From Planctomycetota bacterium (GTDB lineage: Bacteria; Planctomycetota; UBA1135; GCA-002686595): a stretch of 49,522 nt of DNA. The notes under the pieces were generated by a model. The model worked only from the letters and a program-made list of their open reading frames with translations. It ran no database searches and had not been told where the DNA came from. This document shows positions 1 to 8,398 of the stretch, in pieces (within the stretch, counting starts at the first letter, position 1; the number at the start of each line of letters is the position of its first letter). The stretch lies in contig NZBA01000097.1 in the NCBI GenBank assembly GCA_002686265.1, positions 1 through 49,522 on the forward strand, given 5' to 3'. The position numbers were made by a program, and so were the translations under genes.

Positions 1-360
1 CTCAGCGTCGCATCGCCCTGTCGGAATAGAAAAGCGTAAACAAAACCCGAACGATCGCCCAGCTCAAGCAATACTAACTTTGGCGCAGCCTAGAGCAACT
101 CGCTCTTCAAAACATGCGAGCTTAGGACCACCAGATCTAGGTGTTATGTTCAGTGGCGACCGCAAAAACACTCAAACCTCCCTAATTGCCAAGATTATTA
201 TACCTGCGATTATTGACTTTCTTGGTACGGGTGACCAAACTAATTGGCCTGGAGTTTCCTTTACTCATGCGAGTTGCCGGCTCGTTGGTAGCTTGTCTTT
301 TTTGGCCGTTAGATTGTCGGTTGTCTGCTACTGGCCGCTGTTACTTGCGAAAGGGTGGGA
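1..360. other. Non-coding flank upstream of the insertion sequence
   Basis: I see no convincing gene here. Possible reading frames are short, lack a ribosome binding site, and one of them runs into the insertion sequence. The stretch is visibly more AT-rich than the coding DNA to its right. It is probably the original leader and promoter region of the gene now starting at 1514, because removing the insertion sequence joins it directly to that start codon. A TTGACT hexamer at 213-218 has no good -10 partner at normal spacing, so no promoter is called. Confidence 0.6.
350..360 (+). promoter_or_regulatory. Probable ancestral ribosome binding site of the 1514 gene, displaced by the insertion
   Basis: AAAGGGTGGGA ends directly at the TA target of the insertion sequence. 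If the element and one TA copy are removed, this purine-rich stretch lies 7 nt upstream of the ATG now at 1514, a normal Shine-Dalgarno distance. This is reconstructed from the sequence, not observed. Confidence 0.5.
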
Positions 361-362
361 TA

Positions 363-387
363 TACCGCGCCCGGCGAATAGTTGAGG
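363..387 (+). repeat. Left terminal inverted repeat of the IS630-type element
   Basis: Reads TACC-N4-CCGGC-N-AA-N-A-N-TT-N-AG and matches the reverse complement of 1482-1506 at 16 of 25 positions, with the outer TACC and the CCGGC block identical. TA at 361-362 is the target duplication. Confidence 0.75.
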
Positions 388-444
388 TTCTTGACTTTCA
401 GTAATTCTGTTACACCTTCCTGGCTTTTCCAAGAGTGATCTGTC

Positions 445-452
445 AGGGAGGA
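445..452 (+). promoter_or_regulatory. Ribosome binding site of the transposase
   Basis: AGGGAGGA lies 6 nt upstream of the ATG at 459. It is a strong Shine-Dalgarno match and decides in favour of ATG 459 over an in-frame GTG at 435, which lies upstream of this site. Confidence 0.75.
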
Positions 453-458
453 CAAGAG

Positions 459-1502
459 ATGATTCAGATCGAGTTTACGGAAGAACAAATTGAACAATTG
501 CGACATGAACGCTTTGCCCATCCCCACCCACGTGTGCAGAAGAAGATGGAAGCCTTGTTGCTCAAGAGTGAAGAGTTGCCGCACGGGCGGATCGCCAAGT
601 TGTTGGAGATCAGCGAGAATACGTTGCGGGAATACTTTCGCGAGTTCCTGGATGGTGGCATCGAACGACTCAAAGAGACCCGCTGGATGGGGCCGACCAG
701 CCAGTTGTCACCTTTTTGCCAGACGATCAAAGACTACTTTGAAGCCCATCCTCCGGCCACGCTGCAGGAAGCTCAACAGCGTATCGAAGAGATCACTGGC
801 ATCCGTCGGGGACGTACTCAGGTTCATGAGTTTCTCAAGTCGTTGGGATTCTCTTGGCGGAAGGTCGGCACGATGCCGGCCAAGGCGGACGTGGACGTCC
901 AAGCGGATTTCAAAAAAACGAGTTGGAGCCCCGTTTGAAGGAGGCCCAAGCAGGCGAACGGACGGTCTTCTTTATCGACGCGGCACACTTCGTGTACGGC
1001 AGCTTCTTGGGATATCTGTGGACGGTGACGCGATTGTTTGTGAGGACCGGCAGCGGTCGCAAACGGTTCAACGTGCTGGGCGCGCTGCACGCTGTGACGC
1101 GGCAGGTAATCGTGGAAACCAACGACGGCTACATCAATGCCGAGACAGTTTGTCAGTTGCTTCGCCAAATCGCCCGCCGCGGATTCCGCACACCCATCAC
1201 ACTGGTGATGGACAATGCACGCTATCAGAAATGCAAACTGGTTCGTTCGCTGGCCGACGAATTAGGGGATCGAACTCTTGTTCTTACCTCCCTACTCACC
1301 GAATCTCAACTTGATCGAACGGTTTTGGAAGTTTGTCAAAAAGCGCGCACTGGCGTCGCGTTACCACGAAGACTTCGATGAGTTTTCCCAAGCGATCACC
1401 GATTGCATCAACAACGCCACAACCACTCACAAAGCCGAATTGAAAACGCTCCTAACTCTCAACTTCCAGACCTTCGAGAATGCTAAAGTTTTGGCCGGAT
1501 AA
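459..1502 (+). pseudogene. IS630-family transposase, two frameshifts
   Basis: Joined across two shifts, the product is about 348 residues, a normal length for the family. It catalyses cut-and-paste transposition of the surrounding element into TA sites. The N-terminal third is a helix-turn-helix DNA-binding region. The DDE catalytic triad is complete: Asp in FFIDAAHF (codon 977), Asp in LVMDNARYQ (codon 1211), and Glu in the family signature PPYSPNLNLIERFWK (codon 1317). The frame changes by -1 at a run of seven A (912-918) and by +1 at a run of four G (1265-1268), returning to the starting frame. An in-frame TAG at 1263 blocks the original frame just before the second shift. The A7 shift could be programmed slippage, as some insertion sequences use. 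The G4 shift looks like a true lesion or a sequencing error. As it stands, intact transposase is unlikely. Confidence 0.85.
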
Positions 1503-1506
1503 GGTA
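1482..1506 (-). repeat. Right terminal inverted repeat of the IS630-type element
   Basis: Its reverse complement begins TACC and shares the CCGGC block with the left end. The transposase stop codon (TAA, 1500-1502) lies inside this repeat. TA at 1507-1508 is the target duplication. Confidence 0.75.
1497..1504 (+). promoter_or_regulatory. Replacement Shine-Dalgarno-like sequence supplied by the IS right end
   Basis: GGATAAGG overlaps the transposase stop codon and ends 9 nt before the ATG at 1514. It is the only SD-like sequence now in position for that gene. Translation could also be coupled to termination of the transposase frame 11 nt upstream of the ATG. Confidence 0.45.
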
Positions 1507-1513
1507 TATCATC

Positions 1514-4500
1514 ATGAGGAACTTCCGAAAGAACTCTCGCGCCAATAGACGACGTTCAAGAAATCGCAGGGCGCATACGCTGTTTCGGCCTCTTGCAGCG
1601 AGCGTAGAACGCTTGGAGGACCGTAACTTGCTGGCCGTTGCCAGCGTCCTGCCGGACGGTCCAGTAGAAAGCAGCATCAACACTCCTAGCGCGACGGTCG
1701 ATCTTGCGCTGTCGATTTCGCAGGGCGGGGCCCCGACGCTTCTTGGTTTCCAGATGTGGAGAACCAATGGCACGCTCGACCCAGCCAGTCCGGTCATCAA
1801 GTACGACGATGCGGGCGAGACGCCCCTTGAGGCGGATCGCATTGTCCTTGACGATCCCGACACTGGTGGCGGAACGGATAGCCTGTTGCTTGTAGAGCTG
1901 TCCCCAGGCGACTACATCGTCCGGGTCGGGGAAGAAAACGGCAGCATCGGCACCTTTCAGGTCGACGTCTTTTTGCCCGGCGATTTGGGAAACGACGGTG
2001 TTGTAGATGATTCCGAGTATGTGTACGCCACTGCAGCGGTACTCCACGATTCAGGGCAATGGAACGCGTTCACTGAGCGCTTTTTCCTGAACAATCATGG
2101 GATCAACCTTAATGACGATCTGTACCGCCAGGAGCTGGATGCCAATTTGGACGGCGTGATTGACGAGTTTGATCTTGCGCAGGTCGAGAAGAACGTAAAC
2201 GCTCCGGTAGTTCAACTCGAGCTAGTCGGCGACCAGGACGGTCCGGTTATTGCTCCGTGGTTGGTCAACGACAACGGTCGAGATCCGGGAGACAGGATTG
2301 CAACGATTTCAACGGATCCGGCAATCGTTGGCACGATTACCGACGCCAGCGAGATCAACGCTGCATCGTTCGAGGGCCGTTTGGTAGCGCTTGTTCCCGG
2401 TCACCCAGTGCTTGGCGAGATTCAATCCCTCGAAGACTCACTCACGGCCGCCGGTAATGGGTTCACCTTCGAGTTGGACGTTGCGACGCTTGAAGGACTG
2501 TATAAGGGATCGCTTCCGGACGGTGAATACCGATTGGAGCTGGCTGCGACGGATGAGCACGAAAACCTCGGTACTACCTCGTTCACGTTCACGAAGCTCT
2601 CCTACAACGACGCGCCACAGGCAGGCGTATTGTCGAACCAGGAGATTCCTGAGGATACCCCGCTTGATGTCGATATCGCGGGTCTGTTTTCGGATGCCGA
2701 CCTTGCTGGAGGAGACAATCTGCTTCTGGCCGCGAGCTTCGATTCTGCGTTGATTGCGGGCGTTACCTTCACAGACAATCCGCAGACCTACGATACCACG
2801 GACCTGGGCGTGACCATCGTCCCAGTCGCCAATCAGCACGGGGGCCCAACGGAGATAACCCTCTCGGCGACGGACGCAATGGGGGCCGAGGCAACCGCAA
2901 CACTTACAGTCACAGTCAACTCAGCAAACGATCCGCCGTCGTTCATCAAGGGCGCGGACCCGACGGTAGACGAAGATGCCGGACCGCAAACGGTAGCGAA
3001 CTGGGCGACAGGAATCAATGAAGGAGCACCAAACGAATCGGGCCAAACTCTGACCTTCAACATCACGGGCAACAGCAATACGGCCTTGTTTGCGGCCGGA
3101 CCGGCGATTGCGCCGGATGGCACGTTGACCTACACGCCGGCGGACGATGCCTACGGGGCAGCAGAAATCAAAGTCACGCTCAGCGATGATGGTGGAACAG
3201 CAAACAATGGTCAAGACACGAGTGCCGAACAGACGTTCACGATCACGGTGAATTCGGCCAATGATGCACCATCGTTCACCAAGGGCACGGACCAGACGGT
3301 GAACGAGGACGCCGGTTCGCGAACGGTTGCGGACTGGGCAGCGGACATCAACAAAGGCGCATCGAACGAATCGGGCCAGACCCTGACGTTCAACATCACG
3401 GGCAACAGCAATACGGCCCTGTTTGCGGCCGGACCGGCAATCGACGCGGACGGCACGCTAACCTACACGCCGGCGGACGATGCCTACGGGTCGGCCCAAA
3501 TCAAGGTCACGCTCCGCGATGATGGGGGCACAGCGAACAACGGTCAGGACACCAGTGCCGAACAGACGTTCACAATCACAGTCGACTTGGTCAATGATGC
3601 GCCGTCGTTCGCCAGCGGCGCGGACCAGGCGGTGGATGAAGATGCCGGTGCGCAAACGGTAGCGAACTGGGCGACGGGGATCGATGAAGGGGCACCAAAC
3701 GAATCGGGCCAAACTCTGGCCTTCAACATCACGGCCAACAGCAATACGGCCTTGTTTGCGGCTGGGCCGGCGATTGCCGCCGACGGCACGTTGACCTACA
3801 CGCCGGCGGACGATGCCCACGGATCCGCGCAAGTCAAAGTCACACTCAGCGACGACGGCGGCACAGCGAACAACGGCCAGGACACCAGCGTCGAACAGAC
3901 GTTCACGATCACGGTCAACTCGGTCAATGATGCACCGGCGTTCGCCAGCGGCGCGGACCAGGCGGTGGATGAAGATGCCGGTGCGCAAACGGTAGCGAAC
4001 TGGGCGACGGGGATCGATGAAGGGGCACCAAACGAGTCGGGCCAAACTCTGGCCTTCAATATCACGGCCAACAGCAATACGGCCTTGTTTGCGGCCGGGC
4101 CGGTGATTGCCGCTGATGGCACGTTGACCTACACGCCGGCGGACGACGCCAGCGGGTCCGCGCAAGTCAAAGTCACACTCAGCGACGATGGCGGCACAGC
4201 GAACAACGGTCAGGACACCAGCGCCGAGCAGACGTTCACGATCACAATCGACTCGGTCAACGATCCGCCAACGGCCGGGAATGATCTCGGCCCCAACGAT
4301 GATGGGATCCCGTTGACGATCGGCGCCGTGAATCCCATCGACGTTCTGGCAAACGACTCGATCCTGCCGGATTCCGGCGAAACGCTTACGATCCAATCCA
4401 CGACCGATCCCGCTGTCGGAAGCGTCGCGATCGTCAACCAGGGAGCGAGCCTCGCCTACACGGTGCCGGACGACGCGGAGTTGGACGGGACGACTGCCAC

Positions 4501-7500
4501 GTTCGACTACACCATCACCGACGGGCAACTGCCTGACACCGCCCAAGTGAAGGTTCTGTTCGTGCTGAACAGCGTCACGGCGACGGACGACGAGTTCCCG
4601 CAAGCTGGCGGCGATCCGATCATGGAAGAGGGTGGCGCTGTGCCGCTGGACGTCCTGGCCAACGACGAGGATCTTCAGGGCGACAATTTTTCGATCATCT
4701 CGGCCGATGCAGTCGGCGATCAGGGTGGACAGATCACGATCGTCGGAAATGGTGCTTCGCTGAACTACGAACCGGCCGCGAATTTTTCTGGCACGGAGAC
4801 TTTCAGGTACACGATTCAAGACGACCATGTACCGTCCGCGTCCGCCGTGGGCACCGTCACCGTCACGGTTACCGGGGTGAACGACTCACCTACGGCGAAC
4901 GATGACACGGGCACCACGAATGAGGACCAAGCGGTCGCCATCGACGTGTTGGCCAATGACACCGACCCGGACACCGGTGACACCAAGAGCGTGCAAAGCG
5001 TGGTTACCACAGGCACGCTAGGTGCGGTGACCAACAACGGGGCAAACGTGACGTATGACCCGGACGGAGCGTTTGAGCAGTTGCCGGTGGGCGAGCAGGC
5101 TACCGATACGTTCACCTACACGATGGTAGATGGTCAGGGCGAGTCGTCCACGGCCACTGTCACCGTGACGGTCACGGGGGCGAACGACGCGCCTACGGCC
5201 AACACTGACACGGGCAGCACAGACGAAGACCACTCGGTCGCCATCGACGTGTTGGCCAACGACACCGACCCGGACACCAGCGACACAAAGAGCGTGCAAA
5301 GCGTAGATACCACGGGCACGCTCGGTGCGGTGACCAATAACGGGACGAACGTGACGTACAACCCGAACGGAGCCTTTGAGAATCTGTCCGTGGGCCAGTC
5401 GGCTACCGATACGTTCACCTACACGATGGTAGACGGCCAGGGCCAGTCGTCCGCGGCCACTGTCACCGTGACGGTTACAGGGGCAAACGATGCGCCAACG
5501 GCCAACACTGACACGGGCAGCACCAACGCGAACAACTCGGTGGCTATCGACGTGTTGGCCAACGACACCGACCCGGACAGCGGTGATACCAAGAGCGTGC
5601 AAAGCGTGGATAACACCGGCACACTAGGCGCGGTGACCAATAACGGAACAGACGTGACGTATGACCCGAACGGAGCGTTTGAGCATTTGGCGGGTGGCGA
5701 GCAGGCTACCGATACGTTCACCTACACGATGGTAGACGGCCAGGGCCAGTCGTCCGCGGCCACTGTTACCGTCACTGTGACCGGAGTGAATGATGCGCCC
5801 GAACTTGTGGGCCAGGGTGTCCCGGATGTCGTGGTGCAGAAAGATGGTGACCCCAATCCGGCACCTCTCAATCTGCCGGACTATTTCACCGATCCGGACG
5901 GCGACGTGCTGACTTTTGACATCGATGACCCCGGCAACGATGTCAATACTGATTTGCTCGATGTCGACCTCACCGGCGATACGCTGACCATAACCTACGA
6001 AAGCTACGCTGCCCTTCAAGAACGTTCGATTTCCACGATCGTCGTCACGGCAACCGACCCTGGCAGCGAATCGGTGACCAGCACGTTTACCGTGACCGTG
6101 AATCCCGTCAAGACGGTTGAAGTCGAGTTGGTGGTGCTGGAAACGGCGACCCCGGAAGCCCAGGCCGAGGGAATGATGTCTCTTCCGGCCTCACTGTCTG
6201 ATGTGGCCGTTCAGCAAGACTATGTGGTTGAAATTTGGATGAAGGACCTGCTCATCGACGACGTGACCTCCGGGCCGATTACACAGGGCCTGGTGGGTGC
6301 TGCCTTCGATCTGAACTTCAACGCAAATCTGGCAGAGGGTGTTGATCCCCTTCATCACGATGGCGTGTTTGAAACCCTGCCCGTTGGCGCAATCAACAAT
6401 TCCAGTGGCGTCGTCGAAGGATTTGGCGGCGGCACTTTGTCCGTGGATTATGGCGTCGAGCCGTACTACGTACGGCTTGGCTATGCGCAGTTCACCGCGA
6501 CCGACACCGGTGGCGCGACGTATAGCGTGGATCTGGACGACTCGGGTAGACTCAACAACCCCATATCTTTGCCCTCACGTCAGGCCACTGGCGGGGACGC
6601 CATCGGCGCGATCCACGAAAGCCAGATCAGTCTCGGGAGCGTTTCCGTCACGCACGTTGCCGGAAGTGCGCTCTACGGCACGGGAGCCAACGGCAGCGAG
6701 TCGAACGCCGCCGGCGTCTACATGAGCTTGGTGAAGAATCCAACGGCCGTTGACGCCGACGGTCACGTTGCCGAGCTGCCGGAGAACGAGACGTGGATCG
6801 ATGAATGGGATTCCTACTGGGTTGAATTGTGGGTCCACACAACTGAGGCCTCTGGCGTCGCAGCGGCGTCGGTGGATTTCGCCTATAACACCGAGTACTT
6901 TACCGCTACCGAAATCGAGCACGGCCCGGTGTACGTGAATGACACCTCGGGCAGTATCGACGATCCGACAGGTTTGGTTTCCGGTGTGGGCGGTATTTCC
7001 GCACGGTCGGGTATCGGCGGCGATGGTTCTGGGTATGCGCTGCTTGGGCGTGTCAAGTTCGAATCGCTCGACGAGGATCAGGTGTCGGTGGATGCCGGGA
7101 ATCAGTTCATCGGGCCCTATGACTTGGGGTTAGAGCTGACCGACGCCCGCGTCGAAGTAGCCGGTGCCGGGGCGGTCGAAGCCGAGTTGGGTCGCAGTCC
7201 GGCGACGGATCTATGGGCAGTGGTTTACGACATCGACGACGATGACCGCATAGGTTTCGGCGATTTTGCCTACTTTGCCAACGCGTTCCAGGAGAATGCA
7301 ACCGCATCCGACACACCGTTCGCGTTGGCGCTGGACTTTGATCATTCGGGCAGCGTGGATTTTGGCGACTTCGCCTACTTTGCCGCCAACTTCCAGCAAC
7401 AAAAGGGATCGGCCGAGGATCTCCAGTTCCCGATTAGTTTCACGCAGCGGTGGATCGGCTCGGCCAGCAACGTGGATGGCACGGTTTCGGTTGGCGACCT

Positions 7501-8398
7501 GCTCGATGCGGCGACGGGCACCTGGCAGCGGGCTCTGGGAGCAGCAGAACCCATCGACATACAACTGGTGTTCGGGAACTTCGGCGACAACCAACTGGGC
7601 GAAGGACGGATCCTGGCACTCGACGACCAGGGGCAGCCGACTGCGGGCCGCGTCACTGTCGACGACGACGCCCTGGGCCTCGGTTGGTATTCCAACCTAA
7701 ACGAGCCGGTTGACGCCGACAAGTACGATCTCTACACGGTTCTCTTGCATGAAATCGGGCACACGCTTGGCTTCACGCAAGCGTATGCGGGCTTCGCCCA
7801 CCACGTCCAGACCGAAGCCGACGGCAGTACGATCTTCGTCGGCTCCGATTTCACCGCGGAGCTCGACGGCAGCGGACAGCATCTGGATCCGCTGGCCAAT
7901 CGCAACGACCTGATGAATCCGACGCTGGCGCCGGGCGTGCGAAAACTGCCGTCGCTGGTGGACGTGCAAATTCTGCACGCCTCGTACGAGGCGGCCCGCG
8001 CCGGTGCAACTGGTTTCTCGACGGATGCGATGGCATTGCACGACGGCATCGAACCAGCGTCGCCGGAGCCCGAACCACTTGCCCGCGAGAACGCGTCCAC
8101 ACGCGGGATCTGGGCTCTAGGCAATCGAACCGAAGCTGTGTACCAGCGGCCTGGGATGCTGCCGGTATTCGCGAAGGGACTGCGAAGCGAAGGTTGGGAT
8201 GCCCCCGTTACGCCCGCCTGTCTGCTTGCTCGACCTGCGGTCGAGTTGAGCGAACACGAGGATGCCAGCAATGCGTTTCCGTGGTTCGGGTGGGATGGCG
8301 ATCGAGAGTTGGACCACCTGTTGAACGAATTGGAGGTGGGATTTACTTCCGAGCTGACCACCCTGGAAACCATCGACGCGGCATTTGCTCGGTGGTAA
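1514..8398 (+). CDS. Giant modular secreted protein: dockerin-like, cadherin/VCBS repeats, cohesin-like, C-terminal zincin domain
   Basis: A 2294-residue protein, probably exported and cell-surface or matrix associated. Residues 1-41 are Arg-rich and end in LEDRNLLA, the planctomycete extracellular signature; no classical Sec signal peptide is visible. Two EF-hand-like loops (about 157 and 209) form a dockerin-like pair. Cadherin-like domains start near 369. Then come four 111-residue repeats (468-911), two Big_9-like domains (912-1119), three 101-residue repeats (1120-1422) and another cadherin-like domain (to about 1535). Two cohesin-like segments (about 1536-1885) precede a second dockerin-like pair (1906 and 1941). 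The C-terminus holds a zincin-like domain with HEIGHTLGF (H2079, E2080, H2083) and a Met-turn-like DLMNP (M2134). The usual third zinc ligand position is Gln2089. ATG 1514 is chosen because it gives a complete sorting signature. The insertion sequence ends just upstream, so expression may be altered. Module families are assigned by eye; the substrate of any protease activity is unknown. Confidence 0.88.
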   Translation: MRNFRKNSRANRRRSRNRRAHTLFRPLAASVERLEDRNLLAVASVLPDGPVESSINTPSATVDLALSISQGGAPTLLGFQMWRTNGTLDPASPVIKYDDAGETPLEADRIVLDDPDTGGGTDSLLLVELSPGDYIVRVGEENGSIGTFQVDVFLPGDLGNDGVVDDSEYVYATAAVLHDSGQWNAFTERFFLNNHGINLNDDLYRQELDANLDGVIDEFDLAQVEKNVNAPVVQLELVGDQDGPVIAPWLVNDNGRDPGDRIATISTDPAIVGTITDASEINAASFEGRLVALVPGHPVLGEIQSLEDSLTAAGNGFTFELDVATLEGLYKGSLPDGEYRLELAATDEHENLGTTSFTFTKLSYNDAPQAGVLSNQEIPEDTPLDVDIAGLFSDADLAGGDNLLLAASFDSALIAGVTFTDNPQTYDTTDLGVTIVPVANQHGGPTEITLSATDAMGAEATATLTVTVNSANDPPSFIKGADPTVDEDAGPQTVANWATGINEGAPNESGQTLTFNITGNSNTALFAAGPAIAPDGTLTYTPADDAYGAAEIKVTLSDDGGTANNGQDTSAEQTFTITVNSANDAPSFTKGTDQTVNEDAGSRTVADWAADINKGASNESGQTLTFNITGNSNTALFAAGPAIDADGTLTYTPADDAYGSAQIKVTLRDDGGTANNGQDTSAEQTFTITVDLVNDAPSFASGADQAVDEDAGAQTVANWATGIDEGAPNESGQTLAFNITANSNTALFAAGPAIAADGTLTYTPADDAHGSAQVKVTLSDDGGTANNGQDTSVEQTFTITVNSVNDAPAFASGADQAVDEDAGAQTVANWATGIDEGAPNESGQTLAFNITANSNTALFAAGPVIAADGTLTYTPADDASGSAQVKVTLSDDGGTANNGQDTSAEQTFTITIDSVNDPPTAGNDLGPNDDGIPLTIGAVNPIDVLANDSILPDSGETLTIQSTTDPAVGSVAIVNQGASLAYTVPDDAELDGTTATFDYTITDGQLPDTAQVKVLFVLNSVTATDDEFPQAGGDPIMEEGGAVPLDVLANDEDLQGDNFSIISADAVGDQGGQITIVGNGASLNYEPAANFSGTETFRYTIQDDHVPSASAVGTVTVTVTGVNDSPTANDDTGTTNEDQAVAIDVLANDTDPDTGDTKSVQSVVTTGTLGAVTNNGANVTYDPDGAFEQLPVGEQATDTFTYTMVDGQGESSTATVTVTVTGANDAPTANTDTGSTDEDHSVAIDVLANDTDPDTSDTKSVQSVDTTGTLGAVTNNGTNVTYNPNGAFENLSVGQSATDTFTYTMVDGQGQSSAATVTVTVTGANDAPTANTDTGSTNANNSVAIDVLANDTDPDSGDTKSVQSVDNTGTLGAVTNNGTDVTYDPNGAFEHLAGGEQATDTFTYTMVDGQGQSSAATVTVTVTGVNDAPELVGQGVPDVVVQKDGDPNPAPLNLPDYFTDPDGDVLTFDIDDPGNDVNTDLLDVDLTGDTLTITYESYAALQERSISTIVVTATDPGSESVTSTFTVTVNPVKTVEVELVVLETATPEAQAEGMMSLPASLSDVAVQQDYVVEIWMKDLLIDDVTSGPITQGLVGAAFDLNFNANLAEGVDPLHHDGVFETLPVGAINNSSGVVEGFGGGTLSVDYGVEPYYVRLGYAQFTATDTGGATYSVDLDDSGRLNNPISLPSRQATGGDAIGAIHESQISLGSVSVTHVAGSALYGTGANGSESNAAGVYMSLVKNPTAVDADGHVAELPENETWIDEWDSYWVELWVHTTEASGVAAASVDFAYNTEYFTATEIEHGPVYVNDTSGSIDDPTGLVSGVGGISARSGIGGDGSGYALLGRVKFESLDEDQVSVDAGNQFIGPYDLGLELTDARVEVAGAGAVEAELGRSPATDLWAVVYDIDDDDRIGFGDFAYFANAFQENATASDTPFALALDFDHSGSVDFGDFAYFAANFQQQKGSAEDLQFPISFTQRWIGSASNVDGTVSVGDLLDAATGTWQRALGAAEPIDIQLVFGNFGDNQLGEGRILALDDQGQPTAGRVTVDDDALGLGWYSNLNEPVDADKYDLYTVLLHEIGHTLGFTQAYAGFAHHVQTEADGSTIFVGSDFTAELDGSGQHLDPLANRNDLMNPTLAPGVRKLPSLVDVQILHASYEAARAGATGFSTDAMALHDGIEPASPEPEPLARENASTRGIWALGNRTEAVYQRPGMLPVFAKGLRSEGWDAPVTPACLLARPAVELSEHEDASNAFPWFGWDGDRELDHLLNELEVGFTSELTTLETIDAAFARW
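1613..1636 (+). other. N-terminal LEDRNLLA sorting-type motif
   Basis: Residues 34-41 read LEDRNLLA after an Arg/Lys-rich run. This matches the planctomycete extracellular N-terminal signature seen in many large planctomycete surface proteins. Its function in export is presumed, not proven. Confidence 0.75.
1982..2176 (+). other. Dockerin-like EF-hand pair, N-terminal
   Basis: Two calcium-loop-like segments, DLGNDGVVDDSE (from residue 157) and DANLDGVIDEFD (from residue 209), are spaced as in duplicated dockerin-type modules. Such modules bind calcium and usually dock onto cohesins. Confidence 0.55.
2915..4246 (+). repeat. Four tandem 333-bp repeats encoding 111-residue cadherin-like modules
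   Basis: Unit starts at 2915, 3248, 3581 and 3914 are exactly 333 bp apart, with a matching boundary at 4247. Each unit encodes V-N/D-x-x-NDxPxF, then DEDAG, ESGQTL, NSNTALFAAGP, DGTLTYTPADDA and NGQDTS. The last two units are close to identical over most of their length, which points to recent duplication or gene conversion. There are no length changes between units. Confidence 0.92.
4871..5779 (+). repeat. Three tandem 303-bp repeats encoding 101-residue Big_9/VCBS-like modules
   Basis: Units start at 4871, 5174 and 5477, exactly 303 bp apart, with the next matching boundary at 5780. Each encodes NDAPTAN, AIDVLANDTDPD, SVQSV, GTLGAVTNNG and ATDTFTYTMVDGQG, the typical bacterial Ig/VCBS pattern of large surface adhesins. 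Confidence 0.92.
6116..7190 (+). other. Two cohesin-like segments
   Basis: Two consecutive beta-rich stretches have the general pattern of cohesin modules: a start with V-E-I/L-W-M/V, a hydrophobic GAAFDLNFN or AASVDFAYNTEYF strand, and a late glycine-rich strand. In bacteria, cohesin modules bind dockerins. The assignment is by pattern only and needs a profile search. Confidence 0.45.
7229..7375 (+). other. Dockerin-like EF-hand pair, C-terminal
   Basis: Two near-identical calcium-loop-like motifs, DIDDDDRIGFGDFAYFANAF (residue 1906) and DFDHSGSVDFGDFAYFAANF (residue 1941), are separated by a short linker as in type I dockerins. It sits between the cohesin-like segments and the zincin domain. 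Confidence 0.7.
7430..7990 (+). other. Zincin-type metalloprotease-like domain
   Basis: The active-site helix HEIGHTLGFTQ (from residue 2079) has the two His ligands and catalytic Glu of zincins and the conserved Gly of the extended metzincin motif. The third ligand position is Gln, not His. DLMNPTLAPG around Met2134 resembles a Met-turn. Two histidines at 2096-2097 could supply the missing ligand. Activity is therefore uncertain. Confidence 0.6.

Larger units (their letters stand above)
363..1506 (+). mobile_element. IS630-family insertion sequence (about 1.14 kb)
   Basis: The element contains an IS630/Tc1-mariner type DDE transposase and is bounded by imperfect inverted repeats that begin with TACC. 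It is flanked on both sides by the dinucleotide TA (361-362 and 1507-1508), the known target duplication of this family. Size and layout are normal for IS630. The right end lies 5 bp (after the TA) upstream of the start codon of the next gene. The transposase frame is interrupted twice, so the copy may be unable to move by itself. The family is confident; the exact ends rest on reading the terminal repeats by eye. Confidence 0.88.

Noticed and set aside
213..246. Possible promoter (TTGACT with a downstream TAAT)
   Set aside because: Spacing is about 22 bp instead of 16-18 and planctomycete promoter rules are poorly known; too weak to call.
80..385. Plus-strand frame of 101 codons upstream of the insertion sequence
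   Set aside because: It starts with TTG, has no ribosome binding site, runs across the IS left end and resembles no protein; probably chance.
435..458. Upstream GTG start for the transposase
   Set aside because: The strong AGGGAGGA site at 445-452 lies downstream of this GTG and is correctly placed for ATG 459.
3458..4828. Minus-strand open frame of 456 codons opposite the cadherin-like repeats
   Set aside because: It repeats with the same 333-bp period as the plus-strand array, so it is a shadow of that array.
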